From Pelistega suis (GTDB lineage Bacteria > Pseudomonadota > Gammaproteobacteria > Burkholderiales > Burkholderiaceae_B), in NCBI RefSeq assembly GCF_013133795.1, contig NZ_JABGBN010000006.1:62001-126000 (forward strand): a stretch of 64,000 nucleotides of DNA, given 5' to 3'. Both the position numbers and the translations under genes were made by a program. Below the pieces are notes generated by a model. It made no database searches and was not told the origin of the DNA. It worked only from the letters and a program-made list of their open reading frames with translations. Below are positions 46,492 through 54,351 of the stretch, one piece after another; the stretch's first letter is position 1; every line of letters begins with the position of its first letter.

Positions 46492-47475
46492 ATGTCGATA
46501 TTAACGCAAGCAGTACGAGTATATGAGCATGGTGGTGTGGAGCAATTATGTTTAGAAGAAGTAGAGGTTCCACTACCCGCGGCAGGAGAAATCCAGATTC
46601 AGCAAGAAGCGATTGGTTTAAATTTTATCGATATTTATTTCCGTACGGGCTTATATAAAGCACCGCTACCACATGGATTAGGTTTTGAGGGGGCGGGCAT
46701 TGTGACGGCAGTAGGTGAAGGGGTCACTCGTTTTAAAGAGGGTGATCGCGTCGCTTATGGTCAAAGTCCTCTTGGTGCCTATGCCAAAGTGCGTAATCTA
46801 CCAGCCAAACAGGTGGTGCATTTACCCAACGGGATTGCCTTTGAAGAGGCTGCTGCTGTGATGTTGAAAGGTCTAACCGTTCAATATTTATTCCGTCAAA
46901 CCTATCGTCTTACAGAGGGTGAAACAATTCTTTTCCATGCCGCAGCAGGTGGAGTAGGCTTGATTGCTTGTCAATGGGCAAGAGCATTGGGTGTAAACTT
47001 AATCGGTACAGCCTCTAGCGATGAAAAAACAGCGTTAGCAAAACAATATGGCGCATGGGAGACCATTAATTACACGACAGAGAATGTCCCTGCCCGTGTG
47101 CTTGAACTCACTCAAGGGGCTAAAGTCCCTGTCGTTTATGACGGTGTGGGTAAAAGTACATGGGAAATATCTTTAGATTGCCTACGTCCTCGCGGATTGA
47201 TGGTGAGCTATGGCAATGCTTCAGGGGCAGTTACTGGCGTGGACTTGGGTATTCTTGCTGCAAAAGGTTCATTATTTGTGACCCGTCCTACGGTAGGGAC
47301 ACATGTGGATACAGCAGAGAAAATGCAAGCTGCGGCAGATGAACTATTTGCGCATATTTTGGCGGGAAATATTAAAGTCGTCATCGATCAGACGTATCCT
47401 TTGAGTGAGGTCGCCAAGGCACAAACTGAATTGGCTTCACGCAAGACGACAGGGGCGACGGTACTTATTCCTTAA
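46492..47475 (+). CDS. Quinone oxidoreductase (zinc-less MDR family)
   Basis: NADPH:quinone reductase of the medium-chain dehydrogenase family, 327 residues. N-terminal GroES-like part with G-L-N-F-I-D-I-Y-F-R-T-G-L-Y (the quinone reductase signature), then the nucleotide-binding A-A-A-G-G-V-G-L-I-A near residue 150. No zinc-ligand cysteines are seen. AAGGA lies 7 bases before the start. Likely under the divergent MarR regulator. No ordinary terminator follows; hairpin-element cluster 5 begins at once. Confidence 0.93.
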   Translation: MSILTQAVRVYEHGGVEQLCLEEVEVPLPAAGEIQIQQEAIGLNFIDIYFRTGLYKAPLPHGLGFEGAGIVTAVGEGVTRFKEGDRVAYGQSPLGAYAKVRNLPAKQVVHLPNGIAFEEAAAVMLKGLTVQYLFRQTYRLTEGETILFHAAAGGVGLIACQWARALGVNLIGTASSDEKTALAKQYGAWETINYTTENVPARVLELTQGAKVPVVYDGVGKSTWEISLDCLRPRGLMVSYGNASGAVTGVDLGILAAKGSLFVTRPTVGTHVDTAEKMQAAADELFAHILAGNIKVVIDQTYPLSEVAKAQTELASRKTTGATVLIP

Positions 47476-47526
47476 GTGTAGTGCTTTCTGTGAGTTTTGG
47501 TGCTAGTTTGCACTATCATCGAAGCT

Positions 47527-47617
47527 AATCTGCCGGAGAGGTTTTTGGTCACCAAGCGAGTTTGACGAACGAAGTGAGGCACTGTCTGAGCGACTGACAA
47601 AAACCTGTAGGCAGATT
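47527..47617 (+). repeat. GGAG hairpin element, type D
   Basis: Outer stem AATCTGCC/GGCAGATT (8 perfect pairs), GGAG (47535-47538) opposite GTA (47607-47609), inner stem AGGTTTTTG/CAAAAACCT (9 perfect pairs), and a loop closely related to type A (AAGCGAGTTTGACGAACG, GAGCGACTG). The only complete copy of this stem type. Confidence 0.9.
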
Positions 47618-47702
47618 GACGTATGCAAAATAGTACTAGTGGCAATCAGCGATTGCGCCGAACGAGTAGCAAGCCTTGTTGCTATTAGCATTTACTATTT
47701 GC

Positions 47703-47786
47703 CCACACTGCAGACAGTTCACTCTTGCTCCGGAAAGTGCTTCGCCGTTTCCAATGTCGCGGCGAGTGAATGTCTCTCCGTGTGGT
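47703..47786 (-). repeat. GGAG hairpin element, type B
   Basis: On the - strand: outer stem CCACAC/GTGTGG, GGAG (47776-47779 on +, as CTCC) opposite GCA (47709-47711, as TGC), inner stem AGACATTCACTC/GAGTGAACTGTCT. Confidence 0.87.
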
Positions 47787-47911
47787 CTTGTGCTCACTGG
47801 CACTATTACGAGCGCCTACACAAGTTCTGTAATAGGTGATGGTGATGGAGTAACACGAACAATTGCACGCAACGAGTAGCAAACCTTGTTGCTATTAGCA
47901 TTGGCTATCCG

Positions 47912-47995
47912 CCCACACAGCAGACAGTTCACTCTTGCTTCGGAAAGTGCTTCGTCGTTTCCAATGTCGCGACGAGTGAATGTCTCTCCGTGTGG
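47912..47995 (-). repeat. GGAG hairpin element, type B (GCT variant)
   Basis: Same as the copy at 47703 but the small side of the internal loop is GCT instead of GCA. Stems are kept. Offset from the previous B copy is 209 bp. Confidence 0.83.
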
Positions 47996-48050
47996 ACTGG
48001 TAATAATCATTACGTCACAAGTTTCCTAGGAGAGGGCTACTGCTAACGCA

Positions 48051-48740
48051 CTATTCTGGAATATACTTCACTGGTGTTTGTTGTTCACGGCTTTTATCAA
48101 TATCAAATTCAATATGACGTGTACCACCATTTGAGCCAGGGAAGTTATCAAAAACAGACACCGCTAAATAAGGCATAACCTGTGTTAAAGACGCATTTTG
48201 TGAGTCAGCCACTGCCTTGGCTTGATAGACAGGATTACCTGTTTTATTGTTTTTAATTTCGAGTGCTAAGGTATGGCGGCTGATTTGAATAGGGTATTGT
48301 GCCACACGAGGAGTATAGCTGATACCTACACCGCTATAAAAATTATTGCCCCAACCCCAACCAGGGTATCCATATCCAAAGTTACCAAAGCCAAACCCAA
48401 AAGTCGGTACAAACATGGGCTCTTCGTAGTACTCTTGTACGATTTTCTCACGCGTTTCTGTACTGGCATTGAAGTTCACTAAATAATGGGCTTTTTTGAT
48501 ATTGTTCGTTTGCATCAATCCCGTACGCCACATTTCTTTGGCGATTAAATCAGCATAACTTTTTTGCTCTAAGTTTTGCGAAACATCATTACTAAAAGCA
48601 TAGAGTTTACCTTTGGTGTCAGCAGGCCAGTTATTAAATGCATTTACCTGTGTAGTGAAGGTATCGGGTGTAGCGCATGCTGTTAATAATGCTGTTGAAG
48701 CAATAACAATAGGAGTTAAGATTTTACGAAAAAGCGACAT
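48051..48740 (-). CDS. DUF4136-type outer-membrane lipoprotein
   Basis: A 229-residue lipoprotein: signal peptide with lipobox L-L-T-A-C, lipidated Cys22. The body resembles DUF4136 proteins, with an N-terminal alpha/beta part and a Gly/Tyr/Trp-rich central segment (F-G-F-G-F-G-N-F-G-Y-G-Y-P-G-W-G-W-G near residues 113-130). No function is known for this family. Single gene, divergent from pepN. Confidence 0.85.
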   Translation of the reverse strand: MSLFRKILTPIVIASTALLTACATPDTFTTQVNAFNNWPADTKGKLYAFSNDVSQNLEQKSYADLIAKEMWRTGLMQTNNIKKAHYLVNFNASTETREKIVQEYYEEPMFVPTFGFGFGNFGYGYPGWGWGNNFYSGVGISYTPRVAQYPIQISRHTLALEIKNNKTGNPVYQAKAVADSQNASLTQVMPYLAVSVFDNFPGSNGGTRHIEFDIDKSREQQTPVKYIPE

Positions 48741-48853
48741 ATCAGACTCACTTTAAAAAAGAAACTATTCTCTGTTGTAATGGGGCGAATAGTTTTATAA
48801 TGCTCAATATTTAATCTACTATACCACCAGTTCCATTTTTAAAGTATTAATAA

Positions 48854-51547
48854 ATGTCAATGACTTCTACCACTATTTATCGTCAAGATTATCAACCCTA
48901 TCCTTTTGTTATTGAGCGAGTAGAGTTGCATTTCTCACTTGAACCAGAATGCACAACCGTCATAAATACAATGCAAATTCGTACGTCGCATGCAGGAGCA
49001 TTACTAGTACTAAATGGTGAGGATATTGAACTCAAGACTATCCTACTTAATGGACAGGCAGTTGCTTATGAGTATAAGGACAATTTACTGACTTTACAGC
49101 CCGAGGTGACAAATTTTGAACTTAAAATTGTTTCGATGTGCAACCCTAAAACCAATAGCACATTGATGGGACTGTATGTTTCAGGGCAGAGTTTCTTTAC
49201 GCAGTGTGAGGCAGAGGGTTTTCGTCGTATTACCTTTTTCCCAGATCGTCCTGATGTGATGAGTGAGTATTTTGTCACGATTGAGGCAGATAAAGCACAA
49301 TACCCGTATCTACTTTCTAATGGTAATTTACTCTCGACACGAGAGTTGGATAATGGTCGTCATGAAGCAAAATGGCATGATCCTTTTCTAAAGCCTTGCT
49401 ATTTATTTGCGCTAGTGGCAGGTGATTTTGATATTCGCGAGAAAACGAGTAAGACTCGTTCGGGGCGTGAAGTGCTATTACAAGTCTATAGCGATAAGGG
49501 CAATGGTGACCAGACCTTATGGGCATTGGATAGCTTAGAGCGCTCGATGTTTTGGGACGAGCAACGCTTTGGCTTAGAGCTTGATTTAGATCGCTTTATG
49601 ATTGTAGCGGTGCGTGATTTTAATATGGGTGCGATGGAGAATAAGGGCTTAAATATTTTTAATGCCGCTTATGTATTAGCCGACCCTGAAATCGCCAGTG
49701 ATGCCAATTATATGGGTATTGAGTCTGTGGTCGGTCATGAGTATTTCCATAACTGGACGGGCAATCGTGTGACGTGTCAGGACTGGTTCCAATTATCGCT
49801 GAAAGAGGGATTGACCGTTTTTCGTGATCAAGAGTTCTCTGCCGATATGATGGCGCGTTTTCTTTCTGAAGAAGCGGCAAAGAGTGCGAGAGCGGTTAAG
49901 CGAATTGATGATGTGACTCGTTTGAGAGTATCACAATTTCCTGAAGATGCAGGACCGATGGCGCATCCAATCCGACCAGATAGTTATCAAGAAATTGGTA
50001 ATTTCTATACAGCCACCGTCTATGAAAAAGGTGCTGAAGTCATCCGTATGCAACATACTTTATTAGGTGAAGCAGGTTTCCGTGCAGGGATGGATGAGTA
50101 TTTTCGCCGCCATGACGGTCAAGCAGTCACATGTGATGATTTTGTGAATGCGATGGAATTTGTGTATCAACAACAAAATCCCGGTAAGGATTTGAGTATT
50201 TTCCGTCGTTGGTATTCGCAGGCAGGTACGCCAACTGTACACGTTCAGATGGATTATGATCATGCTCAACAAACATGTGCCATTACTTTGCGTCAGCATT
50301 GCGATAAAGTCGGTGTCGAAAAGTTACGTACAGATTTTGAGAAAAAACCATTTCATATTCCTTTCCATATTGGAATGTTGACTACACAAGGTCAGGCTAT
50401 TCCTTTAAATGTGAAGGATTTGTCAGATATCCGAGTGACAGAGAATGGTGGTGCTTTATTAGAGCTGACAGAGATAGAAAAAACATGGGTATTTAGCCAT
50501 ATTCCAGAACGCCCTGTTTTGTCCTTATTACGTGATTTCTCGGCACCTGTTTATGTGGATTATGATTACTCATTCGAAGAGTTAGCGACATTATGTGCGC
50601 ATGATAGTAATCCTTTTGCACGATGGGAAGCCGCTCAAGAATTAAGTAGTCGTGAGATTTTGCGCTTAACTGCCGATATTTTGGCAAAGAGACCGCTCAG
50701 TTTGAGTCCAATTGTACAAGAAGTGTGGGCGCATAATTTAACTGATCCGCACCTTGATGCAGCTTATCGTGCATGGTTGTTGGCATTGCCATCTGAAAAA
50801 GTGTTGGTTGAGCGTTTAGATAGCATTACGCCGCTAGCTTTACACCAAGCACGTCAGTTTGTTTATAAAACTTTAGCAAAAGAGCATCGCGATTTATGGC
50901 TGCGTACTTATCAAGGGAATCATTCCCAAAAAGAATATAGTCCCGATCCAATTAGTATGGGTCAGCGCAGCTTAAAAAATATGGCCTTAAATTATTTGTT
51001 GGTCATTCAGGATGAAGAGGGCATTGCCTTGGCTAAAGGACAATATGAAACTGCCAAAAATATGACTGATCGTATGGGAGCCTTAAGTGCCTTGATGTAT
51101 TATGCACCAGCAGAAGATAGCGAGATTTATAGCCAAGCCTTTTATCGTTATTTTGAGCATAATCCATTAGTTATGGATAAATGGTTTGCACTAAAAGCGA
51201 TGTCGGTTAAGCGCGTGGATCAACTGCGCGAGCTGATGCAAAATCCATTATTTACATTACGTAATCCTAATCGTGCACGTGCAGTATTATTCCAATTTTG
51301 TATGAATAATACAGAAGCTTTTCATCATGAGAGCGGTGAAGCCTATGCTTTCTGGGCGGAGCAGGTAATTGCTTTGGATACCATTAACCCAGAAATTGCA
51401 GCACGTTTTGCCCGTGTGATGGATAATTGGCAACGTTATGCCGAACCAAATAAAGGATTTATGCAAAAAGCCTTACAAACGGTCGCACAATGTCCTACAC
51501 TATCAAAAAATACCACAGAAATTGTGGGCAAAGCGTTAAGTATTTAA
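48854..51547 (+). CDS. pepN: Aminopeptidase N (M1)
   Basis: Zinc aminopeptidase of 897 residues for general peptide turnover. The G-A-M-E-N exopeptidase motif is near residue 260, the zinc site H-E-Y-F-H at 295-299 with the third ligand in K-E-G-L-T-V-F-R-D near 318. The long C-terminal helical domain of the E. coli PepN type is complete. An in-frame ATG two codons downstream is an alternative start. fbp follows after 15 bases. Confidence 0.96.
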   Translation: MSMTSTTIYRQDYQPYPFVIERVELHFSLEPECTTVINTMQIRTSHAGALLVLNGEDIELKTILLNGQAVAYEYKDNLLTLQPEVTNFELKIVSMCNPKTNSTLMGLYVSGQSFFTQCEAEGFRRITFFPDRPDVMSEYFVTIEADKAQYPYLLSNGNLLSTRELDNGRHEAKWHDPFLKPCYLFALVAGDFDIREKTSKTRSGREVLLQVYSDKGNGDQTLWALDSLERSMFWDEQRFGLELDLDRFMIVAVRDFNMGAMENKGLNIFNAAYVLADPEIASDANYMGIESVVGHEYFHNWTGNRVTCQDWFQLSLKEGLTVFRDQEFSADMMARFLSEEAAKSARAVKRIDDVTRLRVSQFPEDAGPMAHPIRPDSYQEIGNFYTATVYEKGAEVIRMQHTLLGEAGFRAGMDEYFRRHDGQAVTCDDFVNAMEFVYQQQNPGKDLSIFRRWYSQAGTPTVHVQMDYDHAQQTCAITLRQHCDKVGVEKLRTDFEKKPFHIPFHIGMLTTQGQAIPLNVKDLSDIRVTENGGALLELTEIEKTWVFSHIPERPVLSLLRDFSAPVYVDYDYSFEELATLCAHDSNPFARWEAAQELSSREILRLTADILAKRPLSLSPIVQEVWAHNLTDPHLDAAYRAWLLALPSEKVLVERLDSITPLALHQARQFVYKTLAKEHRDLWLRTYQGNHSQKEYSPDPISMGQRSLKNMALNYLLVIQDEEGIALAKGQYETAKNMTDRMGALSALMYYAPAEDSEIYSQAFYRYFEHNPLVMDKWFALKAMSVKRVDQLRELMQNPLFTLRNPNRARAVLFQFCMNNTEAFHHESGEAYAFWAEQVIALDTINPEIAARFARVMDNWQRYAEPNKGFMQKALQTVAQCPTLSKNTTEIVGKALSI

Positions 51548-51562
51548 TTTATCGGAGTCGAT

Positions 51563-52567
51563 ATGAAGAAGAAAACACTGACCCAATATTTGGTTGAGCA
51601 ACAACGAGAAAACCAACTGGTGTCTGCTGATTTGCGTTTGCTATTAGAAGTTGTGTCTCGTGCTTGCAAAAGCATTGGTCACGCTGTGAGTAAAGGCGCT
51701 TTAGGTGGCGTATTGGGTAATCAAGGCAGCGAAAATGTCCAAGGTGAAGCTCAGAAAAAGCTCGATGTGATTTCTAATGATATTTTATTAGAAGCAAATG
51801 CGTGGGGTGGATTACTTGCGGCAATGGCCTCAGAAGAAATGGATACCATTCATAAGATTCCTAGCCACTATCCAAAGGGTGAGTATCTTTTGTTATTCGA
51901 TCCATTAGATGGCTCATCTAATATCGATGTCAACGTCTCTATCGGTACGATTTTCTCAATTTTAAAAGCTCCCGAAGGGATTAAAGATCGTGAAGCGACA
52001 GAAGAGGACTTCTTACAAGCAGGACGTAAACAAGTGGCGGCGGGTTATGCACTGTATGGTCCACAAACGCTATTAGTATTGACGATTGGTAATGGTGTGG
52101 TGGCGTTTACCTTGGATCGTGAATTAGGTTCTTGGGTACTGACACAAGACAATATTCGCATTCCAGAGGATACGAAAGAGTTCTCTATTAATATGTCAAA
52201 TCTGCGTCATTGGGATGAGCCTATTAAGCGTTATATCGAAGATTGCTTGGCTGGTGAGACAGGTCCTCGCGGTAAAAACTTCAATATGCGTTGGGTAGCC
52301 TCTATGGTGGCAGAAGTACATCGTATCTTACAACGAGGCGGTATTTTTATGTATCCATGGGATAAGCGTGAACCTAATAAACCGGGTAAATTACGCTTGA
52401 TGTATGAAGCCAATCCAATGAGTATGCTGGTTGAGCAAGCTGGTGGTGCCGCCGTCGATACAGTGAATCCTATTTTAGACATTCAACCGACACATATTCA
52501 TCAGCGTGTGAGTGTGATTTTAGGCTCTAAAAATGAAGTAGAAACGGTGAAAACGTACTTCAAATAA
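51563..52567 (+). CDS. fbp: Fructose-1,6-bisphosphatase class I
   Basis: Gluconeogenic phosphatase, 334 residues. The metal and substrate motif [12 protein letters not shown] is near residue 115 and the C-terminal [11 protein letters not shown] segment is typical. A CGGAG ribosome site lies upstream. It shares a transcript with pepN or has a promoter inside it. The terminator at 52593-52625 ends the unit and is itself part of a duplicated segment. Confidence 0.96.
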   Translation: MKKKTLTQYLVEQQRENQLVSADLRLLLEVVSRACKSIGHAVSKGALGGVLGNQGSENVQGEAQKKLDVISNDILLEANAWGGLLAAMASEEMDTIHKIPSHYPKGEYLLLFDPLDGSSNIDVNVSIGTIFSILKAPEGIKDREATEEDFLQAGRKQVAAGYALYGPQTLLVLTIGNGVVAFTLDRELGSWVLTQDNIRIPEDTKEFSINMSNLRHWDEPIKRYIEDCLAGETGPRGKNFNMRWVASMVAEVHRILQRGGIFMYPWDKREPNKPGKLRLMYEANPMSMLVEQAGGAAVDTVNPILDIQPTHIHQRVSVILGSKNEVETVKTYFK

Positions 52568-52592
52568 AAAACGTCTATACCTGTAAATAGCA

Positions 52593-52625
52593 ACGGCATA
52601 AAGAGTTAATCTTTATGCCGTTTTT
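52593..52625 (+). terminator. Terminator of fbp (start of direct repeat copy 1)
   Basis: 12-bp perfect stem (52593-52604 with 52610-52621), 5-base loop, five T. Confidence 0.92.
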
Positions 52626-52719
52626 CTTGATGGATAAGCAAAGGATAAGGGAGGTACGTATTTTTACGGATGGATAAACGAGTGTTTGTCATATTGCTGA
52701 TGGGTAGTTTGTTTTTTAT
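52593..52719. repeat. Direct repeat copy 1 flanking hicAB
   Basis: 127 bp nearly identical to 53451-53576 (a few substitutions and a 1-base length difference in the terminator loop). It contains the terminator, a purine-rich AAGGGAGG stretch and an 18-codon hydrophobic frame. With copy 2 it brackets the hicAB module. Confidence 0.92.
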
Positions 52720-52726
52720 GCTTTAG
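52670..52726 (+). CDS. Possible hydrophobic micropeptide (18 aa)
   Basis: ATG-started frame encoding MDKRVFVILLMGSLFFML, a short charged start followed by a membrane-type stretch. AAGGGAGG lies 15 bases upstream, longer than ideal. Its partner in repeat copy 2 keeps the first 16 residues. It resembles type I toxin peptides in size and composition only. Coding status is uncertain. Confidence 0.25.
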   Translation: MDKRVFVILLMGSLFFML

Positions 52727-52754
52727 TTAAATCAATTATATCTTTTAAAAATAT

Positions 52755-52787
52755 CTAATTATCTATTTTTTATATATGCATAATTAG
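52755..52787. promoter_or_regulatory. Candidate hicAB operator
   Basis: Inverted repeat CTAATTAT (52755-52762) and ATAATTAG (52780-52787), 23 bases before the hicA start, next to a TACAAT -10-like box. It fits autoregulation by HicB. Confidence 0.45.
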
Positions 52788-52809
52788 GTACAATAAAAGG
52801 AGAAAGATA

Positions 52810-52992
52810 TTGAAAAGCCGAGATTTAATTGAGCTATTAAAAAAGAATGGATGGTTCTTGGTGAGGGTGAGTGGCAGTCATCATCAATTTAAACATGGGC
52901 TTATGAAAGGCACCGTTACCGTGCCTCATCCGAAAGAACATATTCCCGTGGGAACGCTTAATAGCGTATTAAAGGCAGCAAAGTTGAAATAA
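52810..52992 (+). CDS. hicA: HicA family toxin (mRNA interferase)
   Basis: A 60-residue HicA protein: K-S-R-D-L-I-E-L-L-K-K-N-G-W at the start and the catalytic histidine region S-G-S-H-H-Q-F. P-H-P-K-E-H-I-P-V-G-T-L is the family's second signature. Translation starts at TTG 52810, with an AAAAGGAG ribosome site 6-7 bases upstream; no ATG is available. The rare start may keep toxin output low. hicB follows after 9 bases. Confidence 0.93.
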   Translation: MKSRDLIELLKKNGWFLVRVSGSHHQFKHGLMKGTVTVPHPKEHIPVGTLNSVLKAAKLK

Positions 52993-53001
52993 GGAGTATC
53001 C

Positions 53002-53427
53002 ATGTTATATCCCATTGCTATTGAAAAAACAATGTTTGAGGGTAAAACAGTTTATGGCGTAGTGGTGCCTGATTTATTAGGATGTGTAGCCGTTGGTGAT
53101 AGTTATCAAGAGGCTTATGATAATGCTATTGAGGCTATTGGTTTGCATTTAGAAGGTATGAATGAAGACAATGAGGAAATTCCATTTCCTAAGACAATAG
53201 ATGATTATATTTATCATATTGATTACCAAGGGATGATTTGGGCGACAGTAGAAATTGATTTGTCACCGTATATGGGTAAAGTAGAAAAAGTGAATATTAC
53301 GTTGCCTCAATCCCTATTGCATAGAATAGATAAAAAAATTCTAGGTAACAAAAGCTATTACAGAAGTCGTAGTCATTATCTTTCAGAATTAGCTTTTCGG
53401 GATTTATCAAGCTCCCATTCGTTTTGA
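53002..53427 (+). CDS. hicB: HicB family antitoxin
   Basis: A 141-residue antitoxin: N-terminal HicB fold (I-A-I-E-K-T then V-V-V-P-D-L-L-G-C-V-A-V-G-D-S-Y-Q-E-A) that occupies HicA, and a C-terminal ribbon-helix-helix DNA-binding part (V-N-I-T-L-P-Q-S-L-L-H-R-I-D then S-R-S-H-Y-L-S). AAGGAG upstream gives a stronger start than hicA has. Complete, so the module is probably functional. Confidence 0.94.
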   Translation: MLYPIAIEKTMFEGKTVYGVVVPDLLGCVAVGDSYQEAYDNAIEAIGLHLEGMNEDNEEIPFPKTIDDYIYHIDYQGMIWATVEIDLSPYMGKVEKVNITLPQSLLHRIDKKILGNKSYYRSRSHYLSELAFRDLSSSHSF

Positions 53428-53450
53428 AAAAGTAAAAGATTTTAAATAAA

Positions 53451-53482
53451 ACGGCATAAAGAGTCATCTTTATGCCGTTTTT
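53451..53482 (+). terminator. Terminator of hicAB (start of direct repeat copy 2)
   Basis: 12-bp perfect stem (53451-53462 with 53467-53478), 4-base loop, T run. Same stem as the fbp terminator. Confidence 0.92.
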
Positions 53483-53576
53483 CTTGGTGGATAAACAAAG
53501 GATAAGGGAGGTACGTATTTTTACGGATGGATAAACGGGTGTTTGTCATATTGCTGATGGGTAGTTTGTTTTTTAT
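53451..53576. repeat. Direct repeat copy 2 between hicAB and the RelE/NadS module
   Basis: 126 bp nearly identical to 52593-52719. It ends 22 bases before the operator palindrome of the second toxin-antitoxin module. Confidence 0.92.
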
Positions 53577-53589
53577 CTTATATAAATAA
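53527..53589 (+). CDS. Possible hydrophobic micropeptide (20 aa)
   Basis: ATG-started frame encoding MDKRVFVILLMGSLFFILYK. The first 16 residues equal those of the frame at 52670, with one synonymous change; the ends differ. Same caveats apply. Confidence 0.25.
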   Translation: MDKRVFVILLMGSLFFILYK

Positions 53590-53597
53590 AACCAAAA

Positions 53598-53614
53598 ATA
53601 CTACTTAGTAGTAT
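53598..53614. promoter_or_regulatory. Operator palindrome of the RelE/NadS module
   Basis: ATACTACTTAGTAGTAT, a perfect palindrome around a central T, 23 bases before the toxin start. Likely bound by the HTH antitoxin for autorepression. Confidence 0.7.
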
Positions 53615-53636
53615 GTTTTATAAAAAAGGAGGTAAA

Positions 53637-53957
53637 ATGAGACTGTGTACTTTGCGAGAAACACCCATTTATACAAAAATGGTTAATGCATTTTTTAATG
53701 AGGATGAGAAGGGAGATTTGCATGCTTATGTTGCTAAGCATGCGGAAGAGGGAGATGTAGTACCTCATAGTGATGGTTGTAGGAAACTACGTTATGCACG
53801 TCCTGGTATGGGGAAAAGAGGCGGTGTTAGGGTGATTTATTATCGGCAAGTAGCTAAAGAAATTATCCATTTATTGATCATATATGCTAAAGCTAAACAA
53901 GAGCATATTCCGGCGCATTTATTAAAAGCTATTGTAAAGGAGTTGAATAATGATTGA
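53637..53957 (+). CDS. RelE/HigB-type toxin
   Basis: A 106-residue toxin of the RelE/ParE-like superfamily paired with NadS antitoxins. Start at ATG 53637 with AAGGAGG 5 bases upstream; the longer frame from 53613 lacks support. Family-type segments are L-R-Y-A-R-P-G-M-G-K-R-G-G-V-R-V-I-Y-Y and I-I-H-L-L-I-I-Y-A-K-A. Expected to cleave mRNA at the ribosome. Its end overlaps the antitoxin start by 8 bases: the toxin-first order of higBA. Confidence 0.9.
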   Translation: MRLCTLRETPIYTKMVNAFFNEDEKGDLHAYVAKHAEEGDVVPHSDGCRKLRYARPGMGKRGGVRVIYYRQVAKEIIHLLIIYAKAKQEHIPAHLLKAIVKELNND

Positions 53958-54261
53958 TTTAGATAAAATTGATATAAAAAATCATGAATTTAGTGGAGAG
54001 GAGCTTGGAGAGTTATTATTAGCCAGTGTTAAGCAAATGAAAGCAGGTGAAGTTGCTAAAGAGTATACCGTAACAGTGAATGAGGCAGTGCAGGCACGTC
54101 GTAGCATAGGGCTATCTCAAAAGGAGTTTGCGAAGATTATGGGGGTTTCAGTAAGAACATTACAAGCATGGGAGCAGGGACAGCGTAAACCTTCTACGGG
54201 AGCACTGACATTATTAAAAATTGCAACCCATTACCCCAAGGTGCTTTTAGCTGTTCTCTAG
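53950..54261 (+). CDS. NadS/HigA-type HTH antitoxin
   Basis: A 103-residue antitoxin with an Xre-type helix-turn-helix in its C-terminal half (R-R-S-I-G-L-S-Q-K-E-F-A-K-I-M-G-V-S-V-R-T-L-Q-A-W-E-Q-G-Q-R-K-P). This matches the NadS group. It overlaps the toxin gene and should bind both toxin and the palindrome at 53598. The module is complete. No terminator is visible in the 90 bases before tldD. Confidence 0.92.
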   Translation: MIDLDKIDIKNHEFSGEELGELLLASVKQMKAGEVAKEYTVTVNEAVQARRSIGLSQKEFAKIMGVSVRTLQAWEQGQRKPSTGALTLLKIATHYPKVLLAVL

Positions 54262-54351
54262 ATGGTTTTGTACTCTCAATCCCCCACGTAACTTCTTAAT
54301 CTATGCTAATCTTTAACATTCAAAATTTATTTCTAAGAGATTTTTCGTAAG

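Larger units (their letters stand above)
47476..48050. repeat. Hairpin-element cluster 5 (qor to DUF4136 gene)
   Basis: A 575-bp gap between convergent genes. In order: complete D on + (47527-47617); right arm of A (47651-47690); complete B on - (47703-47786); a C remnant that lacks its left arm (47789-47842) running into the right arm of A (to 47887); complete B on - (47912-47995). The last 50 bases before the lipoprotein gene show nothing recognisable. Confidence 0.85.
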
